Below are positions 23,292 to 30,432 of a stretch of 45,688 bases of DNA, piece after piece. How positions within the stretch are numbered: the first letter of the stretch is position 1; each line of letters starts with the position of its first letter. The DNA is from an uncultured Lachnospiraceae bacterium (GTDB lineage Bacteria > Bacillota > Clostridia > Lachnospirales > Lachnospiraceae). Location of the stretch: contig CAJTVL010000017.1 in the NCBI GenBank assembly GCA_910579425.1, forward strand, positions 1 through 45,688, written 5' to 3'. A program made the position numbers and the translations under genes. Below the pieces are notes generated by a model. The model was not told the DNA's origin and did no database searches. It saw nothing but the letters and a program-made list of their open reading frames with translations.

Positions 23292-23968
23292 TGCATTTGA
23301 TGAAACTGGAATTAAGAAAGGTCGGTTTGAAAAAATACATCATGATCGCAATCGCCGGGATTTTAATCAGTATGTATTTTTTGCTTGTGGGATTAAACGA
23401 CAGTTCAACGGTCAGGGACAGCTACGAAACCGCGTTTACAATGGTGGGAATGATATTCTGTTTTTACTATGTTACCCTGTTTTCCGTGCTGGTCTCGTCC
23501 TATATCGTGAATGAATACAATCATAAGACAATTTTGATCCTATTTTCGTACCCGATCGGCCACAAAAAGCTTATGGCTGCAAAATTGCTCCTGATCACAT
23601 TGCTTGTGACGGTTTCGATGACGATCGGGTACATTTGCTGTGGGTTGCTTATCATTATGGCGGATCAGTATTTCGGGATTATAAAAGGCGAGTTTGAGAT
23701 TTCCGTCCTGTTTTACTGGATACCGACTGCTTTAAAAGCGATTATTACCTTCTGCGCATTAGGTGTGGGAACGTTTGTTGCAGGTATGATAAAAAAATCT
23801 GTGCCAATGACAATCGTAAGCGCGATGCTTTTCTGCTATATCAGACAGTTTTATATAGCTGGCAGGAATTTACATGGTGAAGACTGGCCATTTGTGATTG
23901 GCGTGGTGGCGGTAACCATGGCAGGCGTGTATTATACCCTGACCTGCAAGATCGGGAAGATTGAGTAG
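23288..23968 (+). CDS. ABC-2 type permease, BcrB-like
   Basis: A 226-residue membrane protein with six hydrophobic segments (starting with IMIAIAGILISMYFLLVGL) and the conserved loop SYIVNEYNHKTILILFSYPI, a phrase typical of lantibiotic-immunity permeases. It is the membrane half of the transporter formed with the ATPase encoded immediately upstream. No further permease gene follows, so it probably works as a homodimer. Confidence 0.88.
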   Translation: MMHLMKLELRKVGLKKYIMIAIAGILISMYFLLVGLNDSSTVRDSYETAFTMVGMIFCFYYVTLFSVLVSSYIVNEYNHKTILILFSYPIGHKKLMAAKLLLITLLVTVSMTIGYICCGLLIIMADQYFGIIKGEFEISVLFYWIPTALKAIITFCALGVGTFVAGMIKKSVPMTIVSAMLFCYIRQFYIAGRNLHGEDWPFVIGVVAVTMAGVYYTLTCKIGKIE

Positions 23969-24030
23969 CCCCCATGCAAGTGTTGTGGAGCGATGATAAC
24001 TTTTTAGTTTAAGACATATCAGCAAATAGA

Positions 24031-24059
24031 TTGATTTTTTTACTGATGTTGCATATACT
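24031..24059 (+). promoter_or_regulatory. Promoter of the relBE-type operon
   Basis: TTGATT (24031-24036) and TATACT (24054-24059) with a 17-base spacer, 21 bp ahead of the antitoxin start. Confidence 0.6.
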
Positions 24060-24080
24060 GTAATCAGAGAGGTGATGATT

Positions 24081-24404
24081 ATGAGTTCTATCAGAAGTGC
24101 AATTGAAAACACAGTATCCATTTCTCTGTTCAATCGTGGGCTGGCAGGAAAAATTTTTGATGATGTTAAAAAGCACGGGGCAAAAGTTGTTATGAAAAAT
24201 AATACCCCCGAATGCGTACTGCTTTCCCCGGATGAATACATCCGCCTTCTGGATGAAGCCAATGATGCCAGACTCCTTGCTGCTGCCACAGAACGGATGT
24301 CCCGCTTTGATCCTGCCACCCTTATTACACAGGAACAGGTGGATCAGGAGTTTGGCTTTTCTCCTTCAGATTATGAAAATACGGAGGATATTCTTTTTGA
24401 ATGA
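24081..24404 (+). CDS. Phd/YefM- or RelB-type antitoxin
   Basis: A 107-residue antitoxin. The first half matches the Phd fold (ISLFNRGLAGKIFDDVKKHG, then VVMKNNTPECVLLSPDEYIR); the second half is an acidic toxin-binding tail. GAGAGGTG fits the ATG at 24081, though ATGs at 24075 and 24081 are both in frame. It overlaps the toxin gene by 4 bp. Confidence 0.88.
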   Translation: MSSIRSAIENTVSISLFNRGLAGKIFDDVKKHGAKVVMKNNTPECVLLSPDEYIRLLDEANDARLLAAATERMSRFDPATLITQEQVDQEFGFSPSDYENTEDILFE

Positions 24405-24730
24405 AATGGGATGTTGTATACCTTCCCGAGGCATTAGATGACCTGCGTGGGCTTGACGGCAGCCAGCGGATACTTGTGCGCAAGGCAATCCAAAAAGTGA
24501 CAGCTAATCCATTGCCTGAATATGAGGGTGGTTACGGTAAGGTTTTGGGAAATAAAAACACTACAAATCTGTCTGGATTTCTTAAAATCAAGCTCCGTGG
24601 AGCAGGATTACGTATTGTGTATAAACTGGTGCGTATAGAAGAGAAGATTATTGTAATTGTTATTGGTGCGCGGGAAGATGATGAGGTATATGAATTTGCA
24701 CATAAACGTATCCGAAAACACGGATTGTAG
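24401..24730 (+). CDS. RelE-type toxin
   Basis: A 109-residue toxin of the RelE fold: KWDVVYLPEALDDLRGLDGS forms the first strand and helix, GFLKIKLRGAGLRIVYKLVR holds the central strands with the basic residues that cut mRNA in the ribosome, and VIGAREDDEVYEFAHKRI forms the end. All conserved parts are present, so it looks functional. Antitoxin and toxin are translationally coupled. Confidence 0.9.
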   Translation: MKWDVVYLPEALDDLRGLDGSQRILVRKAIQKVTANPLPEYEGGYGKVLGNKNTTNLSGFLKIKLRGAGLRIVYKLVRIEEKIIVIVIGAREDDEVYEFAHKRIRKHGL

Positions 24731-24743
24731 GGGGACTTGAAAA

Positions 24744-24833
24744 GTGAAAGTAATTTTGCCTCCAAATGGGTATTGCGCTATGGGTGTACTAAGCCTTGAA
24801 GAATATTCTAAACTGACGAATGGGGCGGAATAA
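24744..24833 (+). pseudogene. Relic of a Phd-type antitoxin gene
   Basis: A GTG-led 29-codon frame whose translation NGYCAMGVLSLEEYSKLTNG copies the middle of the antitoxin at 19912 (NGYGAMVVLSLEEYSKLTDG). About 59 of 69 bases match between 24764-24832 and 20005-20073. It ends at a TAA that overlaps the ATG of the next response regulator by one base. Both ends of the antitoxin are missing, so it cannot work as one. Confidence 0.75.
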
Positions 24834-25522
24834 TGGCCTGTAAAATCGTAATTATTGAAGATGAAGAGATCATAAGAAGGGAACTTAAGATTCTTCTGGA
24901 AAACGCCCTGTATGAGGTGGCTGCCCCGGAGGATTTTCAGGATGTGGCGGGAGAGATTCTGCGCCTTGCGCCGGATCTGGTGCTTCTGGACGTCAATCTT
25001 CCCGGCGGCAGCGGTTTTGACGTGTGTACGCAGCTTCGGGAGCAGTCCCAGGTTCCGGTGATCTTCCTCACCAGCAGGACAGATTCCATGGACGAGTTGA
25101 CAGGGATGCTAAAGGGCGGGGATGATTATATCATGAAGCCTTATCAGCCGCCAATTCTCTTAGCCAGAATCGCGGCGGTGCTGAAAAGGACAAAGGGAGC
25201 TTTTCCCAAAGGAAACTTTTTTGGGGAAACCCTGCTCTATTCCCATAAGGGGGTGGAACTGGATCTCTCACGGTGCAGCCTGCGTGTGGGGAAGGAGAGG
25301 GCGGAGCTGACCAAAAATGAGATGAAGATCCTGCACCGGCTGTTTTTGCAGCCGGGACAATACGTATCCCGCATGGATTTGATCGAGTATCTCTGGGAAA
25401 ACCAGATTTTTATTGACGATAACACATTGAGCGTTCACATGACCAGGATTCGGGAAAAGCTTCGAGCTTTGGGAGTGACGGACTTTGTGGAGACGAAAAG
25501 GGGAGTCGGGTACAGAATATGA
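24833..25522 (+). CDS. BceR-type response regulator
   Basis: A 229-residue OmpR-family regulator: receiver domain with Asp53 in VLLDVNLPGGSG and Lys106 in IMKPY, then a winged helix from about 130 (ELTKNEMKILHRLFLQPGQY, ending TKRGVGYRI). The GGSGF loop and overall pattern fit BceR-like regulators of peptide-antibiotic transporters. It overlaps its kinase gene by 4 bp. No ordinary ribosome binding site stands at its start; the antitoxin relic ending TAATG may supply translation by re-initiation. Confidence 0.92.
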   Translation: MACKIVIIEDEEIIRRELKILLENALYEVAAPEDFQDVAGEILRLAPDLVLLDVNLPGGSGFDVCTQLREQSQVPVIFLTSRTDSMDELTGMLKGGDDYIMKPYQPPILLARIAAVLKRTKGAFPKGNFFGETLLYSHKGVELDLSRCSLRVGKERAELTKNEMKILHRLFLQPGQYVSRMDLIEYLWENQIFIDDNTLSVHMTRIREKLRALGVTDFVETKRGVGYRI

Positions 25523-26598
25523 AGCCGTGGCCGTTTTTGAGGGATAAATTTTTATTGCTCCTGCTGCATCTGGTGTGCATGGGGCTTTTGAGCACTTTCC
25601 TTCGGCTGACGGGGTATGGCGGCGAAAAGGCTTTGCTGCTCCTGATCTTCTGGTTTTTGATTCTTGCGGCCTGGCTGGCAGTGACCTATTTACAGCGGAA
25701 AAAATACTTTGACGAGGCCGAAAAGATTCTGTCAGGGATGGAAGAGAAATATCTTCTGGGAGAGCTTTTGCCCCCTTCCTTCCGGCTGGAAGATAAGCTT
25801 TACCGGCAGATGCTGCACCGCTCCAACAAATCCGTGATCGAGCGCATCCGTACCCTGGAGGATGAAAAGCGGGAATATAAGGAATTCATTGAAAGTTGGG
25901 TGCATGAGATCAAGGCGCCCATAACAGGCATCGCCCTATTGTGCGAGAACGGACGCAGGGCGGCTGGGATGGCTCCGAGCAGGGAGCTTTTGCGGGACGT
26001 CACCCTGGAAAACCAGAAGATTGAAAATCTGGTGGAGCAGGCGCTTTATTATGCCCGGATGGAGAAGGTCTACCAGGATTTTCTTATCCGGGAAACAGAT
26101 TTGCAGGAAATTGCTCAGGAGGTTTTGCGAAAGAACCGTCTTTTGCTGATCGGGAAAAAGGTCAGGGCAGAGGTGGTATGTCCCCACAGGGTTTATACTG
26201 ACGGCAAATGGATCGCCTTTATCCTGAATCAGATGATGCTCAACAGCGTGAAGTACTGTTGCGGACAGCCAGAGTTTTTGATCACTACTAAGCCTTCTGA
26301 AAAGGGGGTTTTGTTGATTTTTGAGGATAACGGCCGGGGGATTCCCGAAGAGGATTTGCCTCGGATTTTTGATAAAGGCTTTACAGGAAGTAATGGACGC
26401 ACGAAAGAGGGGGCAGACGAGATAGGGACTGCCAGAGTAGAGACTGCCGGGATGGGAGCCACCGGAATGGGACTCTACCTTTGCCACAGGCTCTGTGAAA
26501 AGCTGGGCGTAGGGCTTTGGGCGGAATCTGCGCCGGGCAGTGGCACAAGGATGATCATGGAATTTCCGGTGAGCAGATATATTGCAAAACTCAATTGA
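25519..26598 (+). CDS. BceS-type sensor histidine kinase
   Basis: A 359-residue kinase with two close membrane segments (about 11-28 and 38-58) and no outer loop to speak of, the intramembrane-sensing layout of BceS. The histidine box is ESWVHEIKAPITG with His129; the ATPase domain has NQMMLNSVKYC and EDNGRGIPEEDLPRIFDKG. A 22-residue stretch of charged and Gly/Ala residues (about 294-315) is inserted before the last G box (MGLYLCHRLCEK). Its normal partner transporter is encoded 1 kb downstream, beyond an inserted HicAB module. Confidence 0.92.
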   Translation: MKPWPFLRDKFLLLLLHLVCMGLLSTFLRLTGYGGEKALLLLIFWFLILAAWLAVTYLQRKKYFDEAEKILSGMEEKYLLGELLPPSFRLEDKLYRQMLHRSNKSVIERIRTLEDEKREYKEFIESWVHEIKAPITGIALLCENGRRAAGMAPSRELLRDVTLENQKIENLVEQALYYARMEKVYQDFLIRETDLQEIAQEVLRKNRLLLIGKKVRAEVVCPHRVYTDGKWIAFILNQMMLNSVKYCCGQPEFLITTKPSEKGVLLIFEDNGRGIPEEDLPRIFDKGFTGSNGRTKEGADEIGTARVETAGMGATGMGLYLCHRLCEKLGVGLWAESAPGSGTRMIMEFPVSRYIAKLN

Positions 26599-26626
26599 CA
26601 TACAGTACTATATACGATACTATATA
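26595..26626 (+). promoter_or_regulatory. Promoter and direct repeats of the hicAB operon
   Basis: TTGACA (26595-26600) and TACTAT (26618-26623), 17-base spacer. The direct repeats TACTATATA at 26606-26614 and 26618-26626 overlap the -10 box and are a likely HicB operator. The promoter begins inside the stop codon of the kinase gene. Confidence 0.65.
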
Positions 26627-26675
26627 AAAAGGAGAAGATAATTACAGTGCCAAACGTAAAAAACTTATTGAAAAA

Positions 26676-26873
26676 ATGAAGCAACAGCCAAATGGAATGC
26701 GACCAGAAGAAATAGACAAAGTTTTAGCAGCATACGGCTATGTTCCTGCAAGGCAAAAAGGAAGCCATAAGCATTATCTGAATAAAGAAACGGGAGATTT
26801 GATAACAATAAAACAAGAAAATCCATTAAAAAAGGCTTATGTCGTAGATGTGCTAAATAGGATAGGGGAATAA
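26676..26873 (+). CDS. hicA: HicA-type mRNA interferase toxin
   Basis: A 65-residue toxin in which the HicA core is present: RPEEIDKVLAAYGYVPARQK, then GSHKHYL with the conserved His, then the beta strand and LKKAYVVDVLNRI. Reading upstream in frame gives SAKRKKLIEK, the usual HicA N-terminus, but the codon where ATG is expected is TAC (26643-26645), and the ribosome binding site GGAGAAG (26631-26637) points there. Translation must start at the internal ATG (26676), losing about 11 residues, or not at all. The missing part precedes the core, so activity may remain. Confidence 0.8.
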   Translation: MKQQPNGMRPEEIDKVLAAYGYVPARQKGSHKHYLNKETGDLITIKQENPLKKAYVVDVLNRIGE

Positions 26874-26924
26874 TCCCCAAATTCTGGCATAACATAGCAA
26901 GCAGAAGGAAAGGAACAGAGAAGC

Positions 26925-27269
26925 ATGGACATTAAAGATTATATGAAATTGCCCTATACCAGATTAGTACAGGAAATGAACGATGAAAGCGGCCATTATT
27001 TTTATGGCAGAATTTTGGAGCTTGACGGATGCCAAAGTACCGGCGATACGCTTGAAGAACTATATGAAAGCCTTAATGAAGCAATGGAGGGATATATCGA
27101 AATAAAACTGGAAAATAATCTCGCCATACCGATTCCTGAAATATCAAACAATTACAGCGGAAAATTTGTCGTAGGGCTCCCAAAATCCCTGCATCAAAGG
27201 TTAGCCATTGAAGCAGAAAAAGAGGGTGTAAGCCTTAATCAGTTGGTATTATATAAGCTGGCATATTAA
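26925..27269 (+). CDS. hicB: HicB-type antitoxin
   Basis: A 114-residue antitoxin: an N-terminal degraded RNase-H-like domain (YFYGRILELDGCQSTGDTLE, then ELYESLNEAMEGYIEIKLE) and a C-terminal ribbon-helix-helix DNA-binding part (GKFVVGLPKSLHQRLAIEAE). It starts 51 bp after hicA with GGAAAGGA upstream. It should neutralise HicA and repress the promoter at 26595. Confidence 0.9.
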   Translation: MDIKDYMKLPYTRLVQEMNDESGHYFYGRILELDGCQSTGDTLEELYESLNEAMEGYIEIKLENNLAIPIPEISNNYSGKFVVGLPKSLHQRLAIEAEKEGVSLNQLVLYKLAY

Positions 27270-27308
27270 TTATAGTAAATGTCAAGTAAATACAGGCACG
27301 TAACCAGA

Positions 27309-27342
27309 CCGCTACCCGTTTGCTTTGGGTAACGGCCTTTTT
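27309..27342 (+). terminator. Rho-independent terminator after hicAB
   Basis: CCGCTACCC and GGGTAACGG pair with one mismatch around a nine-base loop and are followed by CCTTTTT. It isolates hicAB from the bce transporter genes. Confidence 0.8.
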
Positions 27343-27581
27343 GCTGTCTATATGCTGTGTAATCTTAAGAAAATGAAAGATTACTGTAATTTATTTTTAT
27401 ACCACAAAATCTCACATCTGCTAAAATAGAAAAATGTAATTGCCTGGCGCTTTCGCAGTTGCCAGGAAACCACATAACCAATCAATTGCGCCTGCGCCCC
27501 GGAGCGTGCCTGAAAATTCCTTTCCCATTCTGCACGCTGCATGCTCTAAAGCCGCAGGCTGCGGAAAGGTATGGATCAAAA
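27343..27581 (+). promoter_or_regulatory. Control region of the BceAB-like transporter
   Basis: An 11-bp palindrome-like element ATTACTGTAAT (27380-27390) lies about 30 bp upstream of a TAAAAT box (27422-27427) without a good -35. It may be a response-regulator site. The following 150 bases have no convincing gene; in-frame codons upstream of 27582 do not resemble the ATPase family. Confidence 0.4.
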
Positions 27582-28349
27582 ATGACGGATTATTTGAGGG
27601 TAGACGATATCGAAAAGTACTACGGGAGCGGCACAAACGTAACCAAAGCCATAGACAGAGTCAGCTTCCGGGTGGAGAAGGGAGAGTTTGTGGGCGTTAT
27701 GGGGGCTTCCGGTTCGGGAAAGACCACGCTTTTAAACCTCCTCGCCACCATAGATCAGGTGACGGCCGGGCACATTTATTATGAAACCACAGACATTACG
27801 GAGCTCTCCGAGGAGGAATTGTCGGAGTTTCGCAAAGCCAATCTGGGATTTGTGTTTCAGGAATATAATCTTCTGGACACTTTGACCATTGAGGAAAATA
27901 TTCTGCTGGCGCTTACCCTCCAGGGAGGCGGAAGGGAGCAGATCGAAAGGGAATGCGACCGGATGATAAAGCTCCTGGAGCTGGAGGAGATCAGGGATAA
28001 ATTTCCCTATCAGGTGTCGGGAGGACAAAAGCAGCGCTGTGCCTGCGCCAGGGCGCTGGTAAACCACCCCCGGCTGCTTCTGGCGGACGAACCTACGGGA
28101 GCTCTGGATTCCCGCTCCGCCCAGACCCTTTTGGAGACCTTTGCCGGCCTTAACAAGTCCATGGGAGCAACCATTCTGATGGTGACCCACGACGCCTTTT
28201 CCGCCAGTTATTGCAGCCGGATTCTGTTTTTAAAGGACGGAAAGATTTTTTATGAGCTGATCCGGGGCGAAAAAAAGCGGGGGAGATTTTTGCAGGAAAT
28301 TCTGGATGTGCTTTCCCTGACAGGAGGTGAGAAAGCCGATGCTGAGTAA
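27582..28349 (+). CDS. bceA: BceA-type ABC transporter ATPase
   Basis: A 255-residue ATPase of the MacB/BceA group: Walker A GASGSGKTT (41-49), Q-loop in FVFQEYNLLDTLTIEENILL, signature VSGGQKQRCACARAL and Walker B LLLADEPTGALDSRS. The ATG at 27582 begins the family homology; its ribosome binding site (GGAAAGG) is rather distant, and the gene overlaps the permease by 11 bp. With the permease it should detect and remove cell-wall-directed peptides such as bacitracin, signalling to BceS. Confidence 0.92.
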   Translation: MTDYLRVDDIEKYYGSGTNVTKAIDRVSFRVEKGEFVGVMGASGSGKTTLLNLLATIDQVTAGHIYYETTDITELSEEELSEFRKANLGFVFQEYNLLDTLTIEENILLALTLQGGGREQIERECDRMIKLLELEEIRDKFPYQVSGGQKQRCACARALVNHPRLLLADEPTGALDSRSAQTLLETFAGLNKSMGATILMVTHDAFSASYCSRILFLKDGKIFYELIRGEKKRGRFLQEILDVLSLTGGEKADAE

Positions 28350-30420
28350 ACTTAGCTTCCGCAATATGAAACGCTCGCTCAGGGATTATCTGGTCTATGC
28401 GCTGACCATGACCATGGTGACGGCGCTGATGTACGCTTTTAACAGCCTGATCTTTCAGAATGAGTTCACCGGCTACTATGAGCTGGAGGGGCTGATGGAA
28501 ATGATGATTTCCCTGGCAACCTTTTTTATCGTGCTGATCGTGGCGTGGCTGATCAACTATATGGTGCGCTTCATGCTGGAAAAGCGCAGCACAGAGTTTG
28601 GCATTTACCTGCTTTTGGGGATGAAAAAGAAGACCATCGCAAAGCTCTATATGAGGGAAAATCTGCTGCTGGGAGGCGCCTGTCACCTGGCTGGCCTGGG
28701 GCTGGGAGTACTTTTGCAGCAGGTATTGATGGCGGTGATGTTTTCCATGGTACGGATGGAGTATCATCTGGACATAAGCTTTCATATGGGAACCATTCTG
28801 ACCACAGTGTTATGTTACGGTGGATGCTATCTTTTGGCTCTTTTCCGCAGCAAACGGAAATTTCGGAAAATGAATATCCAGGGGCTGATGACCCTGCGGC
28901 GTCAGAATGAGGAGATAAGGGAAAAGCATGAGGAGGCCAAACGGATTCTTCTGCCGCTGTCCCTGATTTTCCTGCTGCTGTTCTGGACATGGTTCGGGAG
29001 GCTTTCAAGCACCGAAGAGATCCTACTTTTTCTGATCGGCCTGGTGCTCACTATTTATCTGTTTTATGTGGGGATTTCCGCCTGGATCATCTGCTATGTG
29101 CGGCGCAGGGGAAAAGGGATTTACCGGGGACAGAATCTGTTCCTGCTGCGGCAGTTCGCGTCCAAAATCCGTACCATGCAGTTTACCATGGGGACATTGA
29201 CCAGTCTCTTTACCCTGGCGCTTATGGGCGCTTCCATCGCCCTGATGTTCAGCGAATATGAAAATACGGTGCTGGAGGGAAAGTTTCCCTTTGACGTGCA
29301 GCTTTTCAGCAAGGAGACCGCCCCGGATTTTTCCCAGGAAAAAAGCATAGTGGAGGAGGATGCCGGGGTGCAGGAATGGTATCAGTACCATATTTATACC
29401 GATGGGGAAAAACAGGTCAACACCTGGATGCTCACCCACCTGGACGAGTGGGGAACCATGTATCAGAATCAGAACAGGGAGCCGGATGAGGAAAAGATCA
29501 GGGATATGCTGAAAAACGAGAACATTTATTACCCTTGCGATACCTATATGGGGCTTTCCGATTACAATCACCTGCGGGCCATGCTGGGCTATGAGCAAGT
29601 GTCTCTTTCTGAGGATGAATACCTGGTGCATGTGAAAGACCGGCTGGCGAAACAGACGGAAGGAATTGGGGATGAGCTTCGGATAAAAGGTGCTTCTGAT
29701 CAGGGCGTACCACGGGAAGGCGGAAGCGGACTGCTGGGCTGCGGAGGAATTTTTTCAGACCCCTTTTCCCAGGACGGCCACAATGGGGCGGATATGCTTG
29801 TGGTGGTGCCCGATGCCGTCCTGGAGCGGATGGAGCCCTACTATACGGAGCTGGTAGCAAAGCTGGCAGACAAACCCTCGCCGGATCTACAGCTCAGACT
29901 GGAGAGGCTAAACAAGGAAAATGGTTTCTCATTCTGGGATGAGGATGGTCTGCGCTGTGGCTCGGATAACATTATCGTATTCGGGGAGCTGTGCCTTGTG
30001 AGGGATAATCTGATTCCCCAGGTGAAATATATGCTTGCCGCCCTGATCATTCCTCTCTTTTATATTGGGCTGGTGTTTGTGTGCGTGGCAGTGACGGTAC
30101 TCAGCGTCCAGCTTCTGAGCGATTGCTCCAAATACAGGTTCCGCTATGATGTCCTTGGAAAGCTGGGCCTTGGCCGCTCCCAGCTAAACGCGCTGATCCG
30201 GAAGCAGCTTGCCGCCTGGTATTTGTGCCCGGCACTTCTGGCCGTTGTAATTAGCGGAAAGATGATTCTTTTTGCCGGCGAGCAGTTTGTGTTCATGACG
30301 GGGGTGCCTGTTCCTGAGGGAGCGTTTTTCTTAAAGAGCCTTATTCTGTTTCTGGGAATTTATCTGGTGTACTTTGGGGTGACGGATGTTACGTTCAGGA
30401 GGAATATTGAACAACAATAA
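28339..30420 (+). CDS. bceB: BceB-type ABC transporter permease
   Basis: A 693-residue permease with the BceB layout: about ten membrane segments (the first near residues 15-33) and a large outer domain of about 200 residues between segments seven and eight (roughly 315-545), the peptide-binding part. Two FtsX-type regions frame it. The ATG at 28339 was chosen for its GGAGGTGA site; a GTG 12 bases upstream is less likely. The gene ends 12 bp from the convergent AraC gene. Confidence 0.9.
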   Translation: MLSKLSFRNMKRSLRDYLVYALTMTMVTALMYAFNSLIFQNEFTGYYELEGLMEMMISLATFFIVLIVAWLINYMVRFMLEKRSTEFGIYLLLGMKKKTIAKLYMRENLLLGGACHLAGLGLGVLLQQVLMAVMFSMVRMEYHLDISFHMGTILTTVLCYGGCYLLALFRSKRKFRKMNIQGLMTLRRQNEEIREKHEEAKRILLPLSLIFLLLFWTWFGRLSSTEEILLFLIGLVLTIYLFYVGISAWIICYVRRRGKGIYRGQNLFLLRQFASKIRTMQFTMGTLTSLFTLALMGASIALMFSEYENTVLEGKFPFDVQLFSKETAPDFSQEKSIVEEDAGVQEWYQYHIYTDGEKQVNTWMLTHLDEWGTMYQNQNREPDEEKIRDMLKNENIYYPCDTYMGLSDYNHLRAMLGYEQVSLSEDEYLVHVKDRLAKQTEGIGDELRIKGASDQGVPREGGSGLLGCGGIFSDPFSQDGHNGADMLVVVPDAVLERMEPYYTELVAKLADKPSPDLQLRLERLNKENGFSFWDEDGLRCGSDNIIVFGELCLVRDNLIPQVKYMLAALIIPLFYIGLVFVCVAVTVLSVQLLSDCSKYRFRYDVLGKLGLGRSQLNALIRKQLAAWYLCPALLAVVISGKMILFAGEQFVFMTGVPVPEGAFFLKSLILFLGIYLVYFGVTDVTFRRNIEQQ

Positions 30421-30432
30421 TTTGGCCGAAGC

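Noticed and set aside
27459..27581. N-terminal extension of the BceA-like ATPase
   Set aside because: The family homology begins at 27582, and the extra codons overlap the promoter-proximal region with no similarity.
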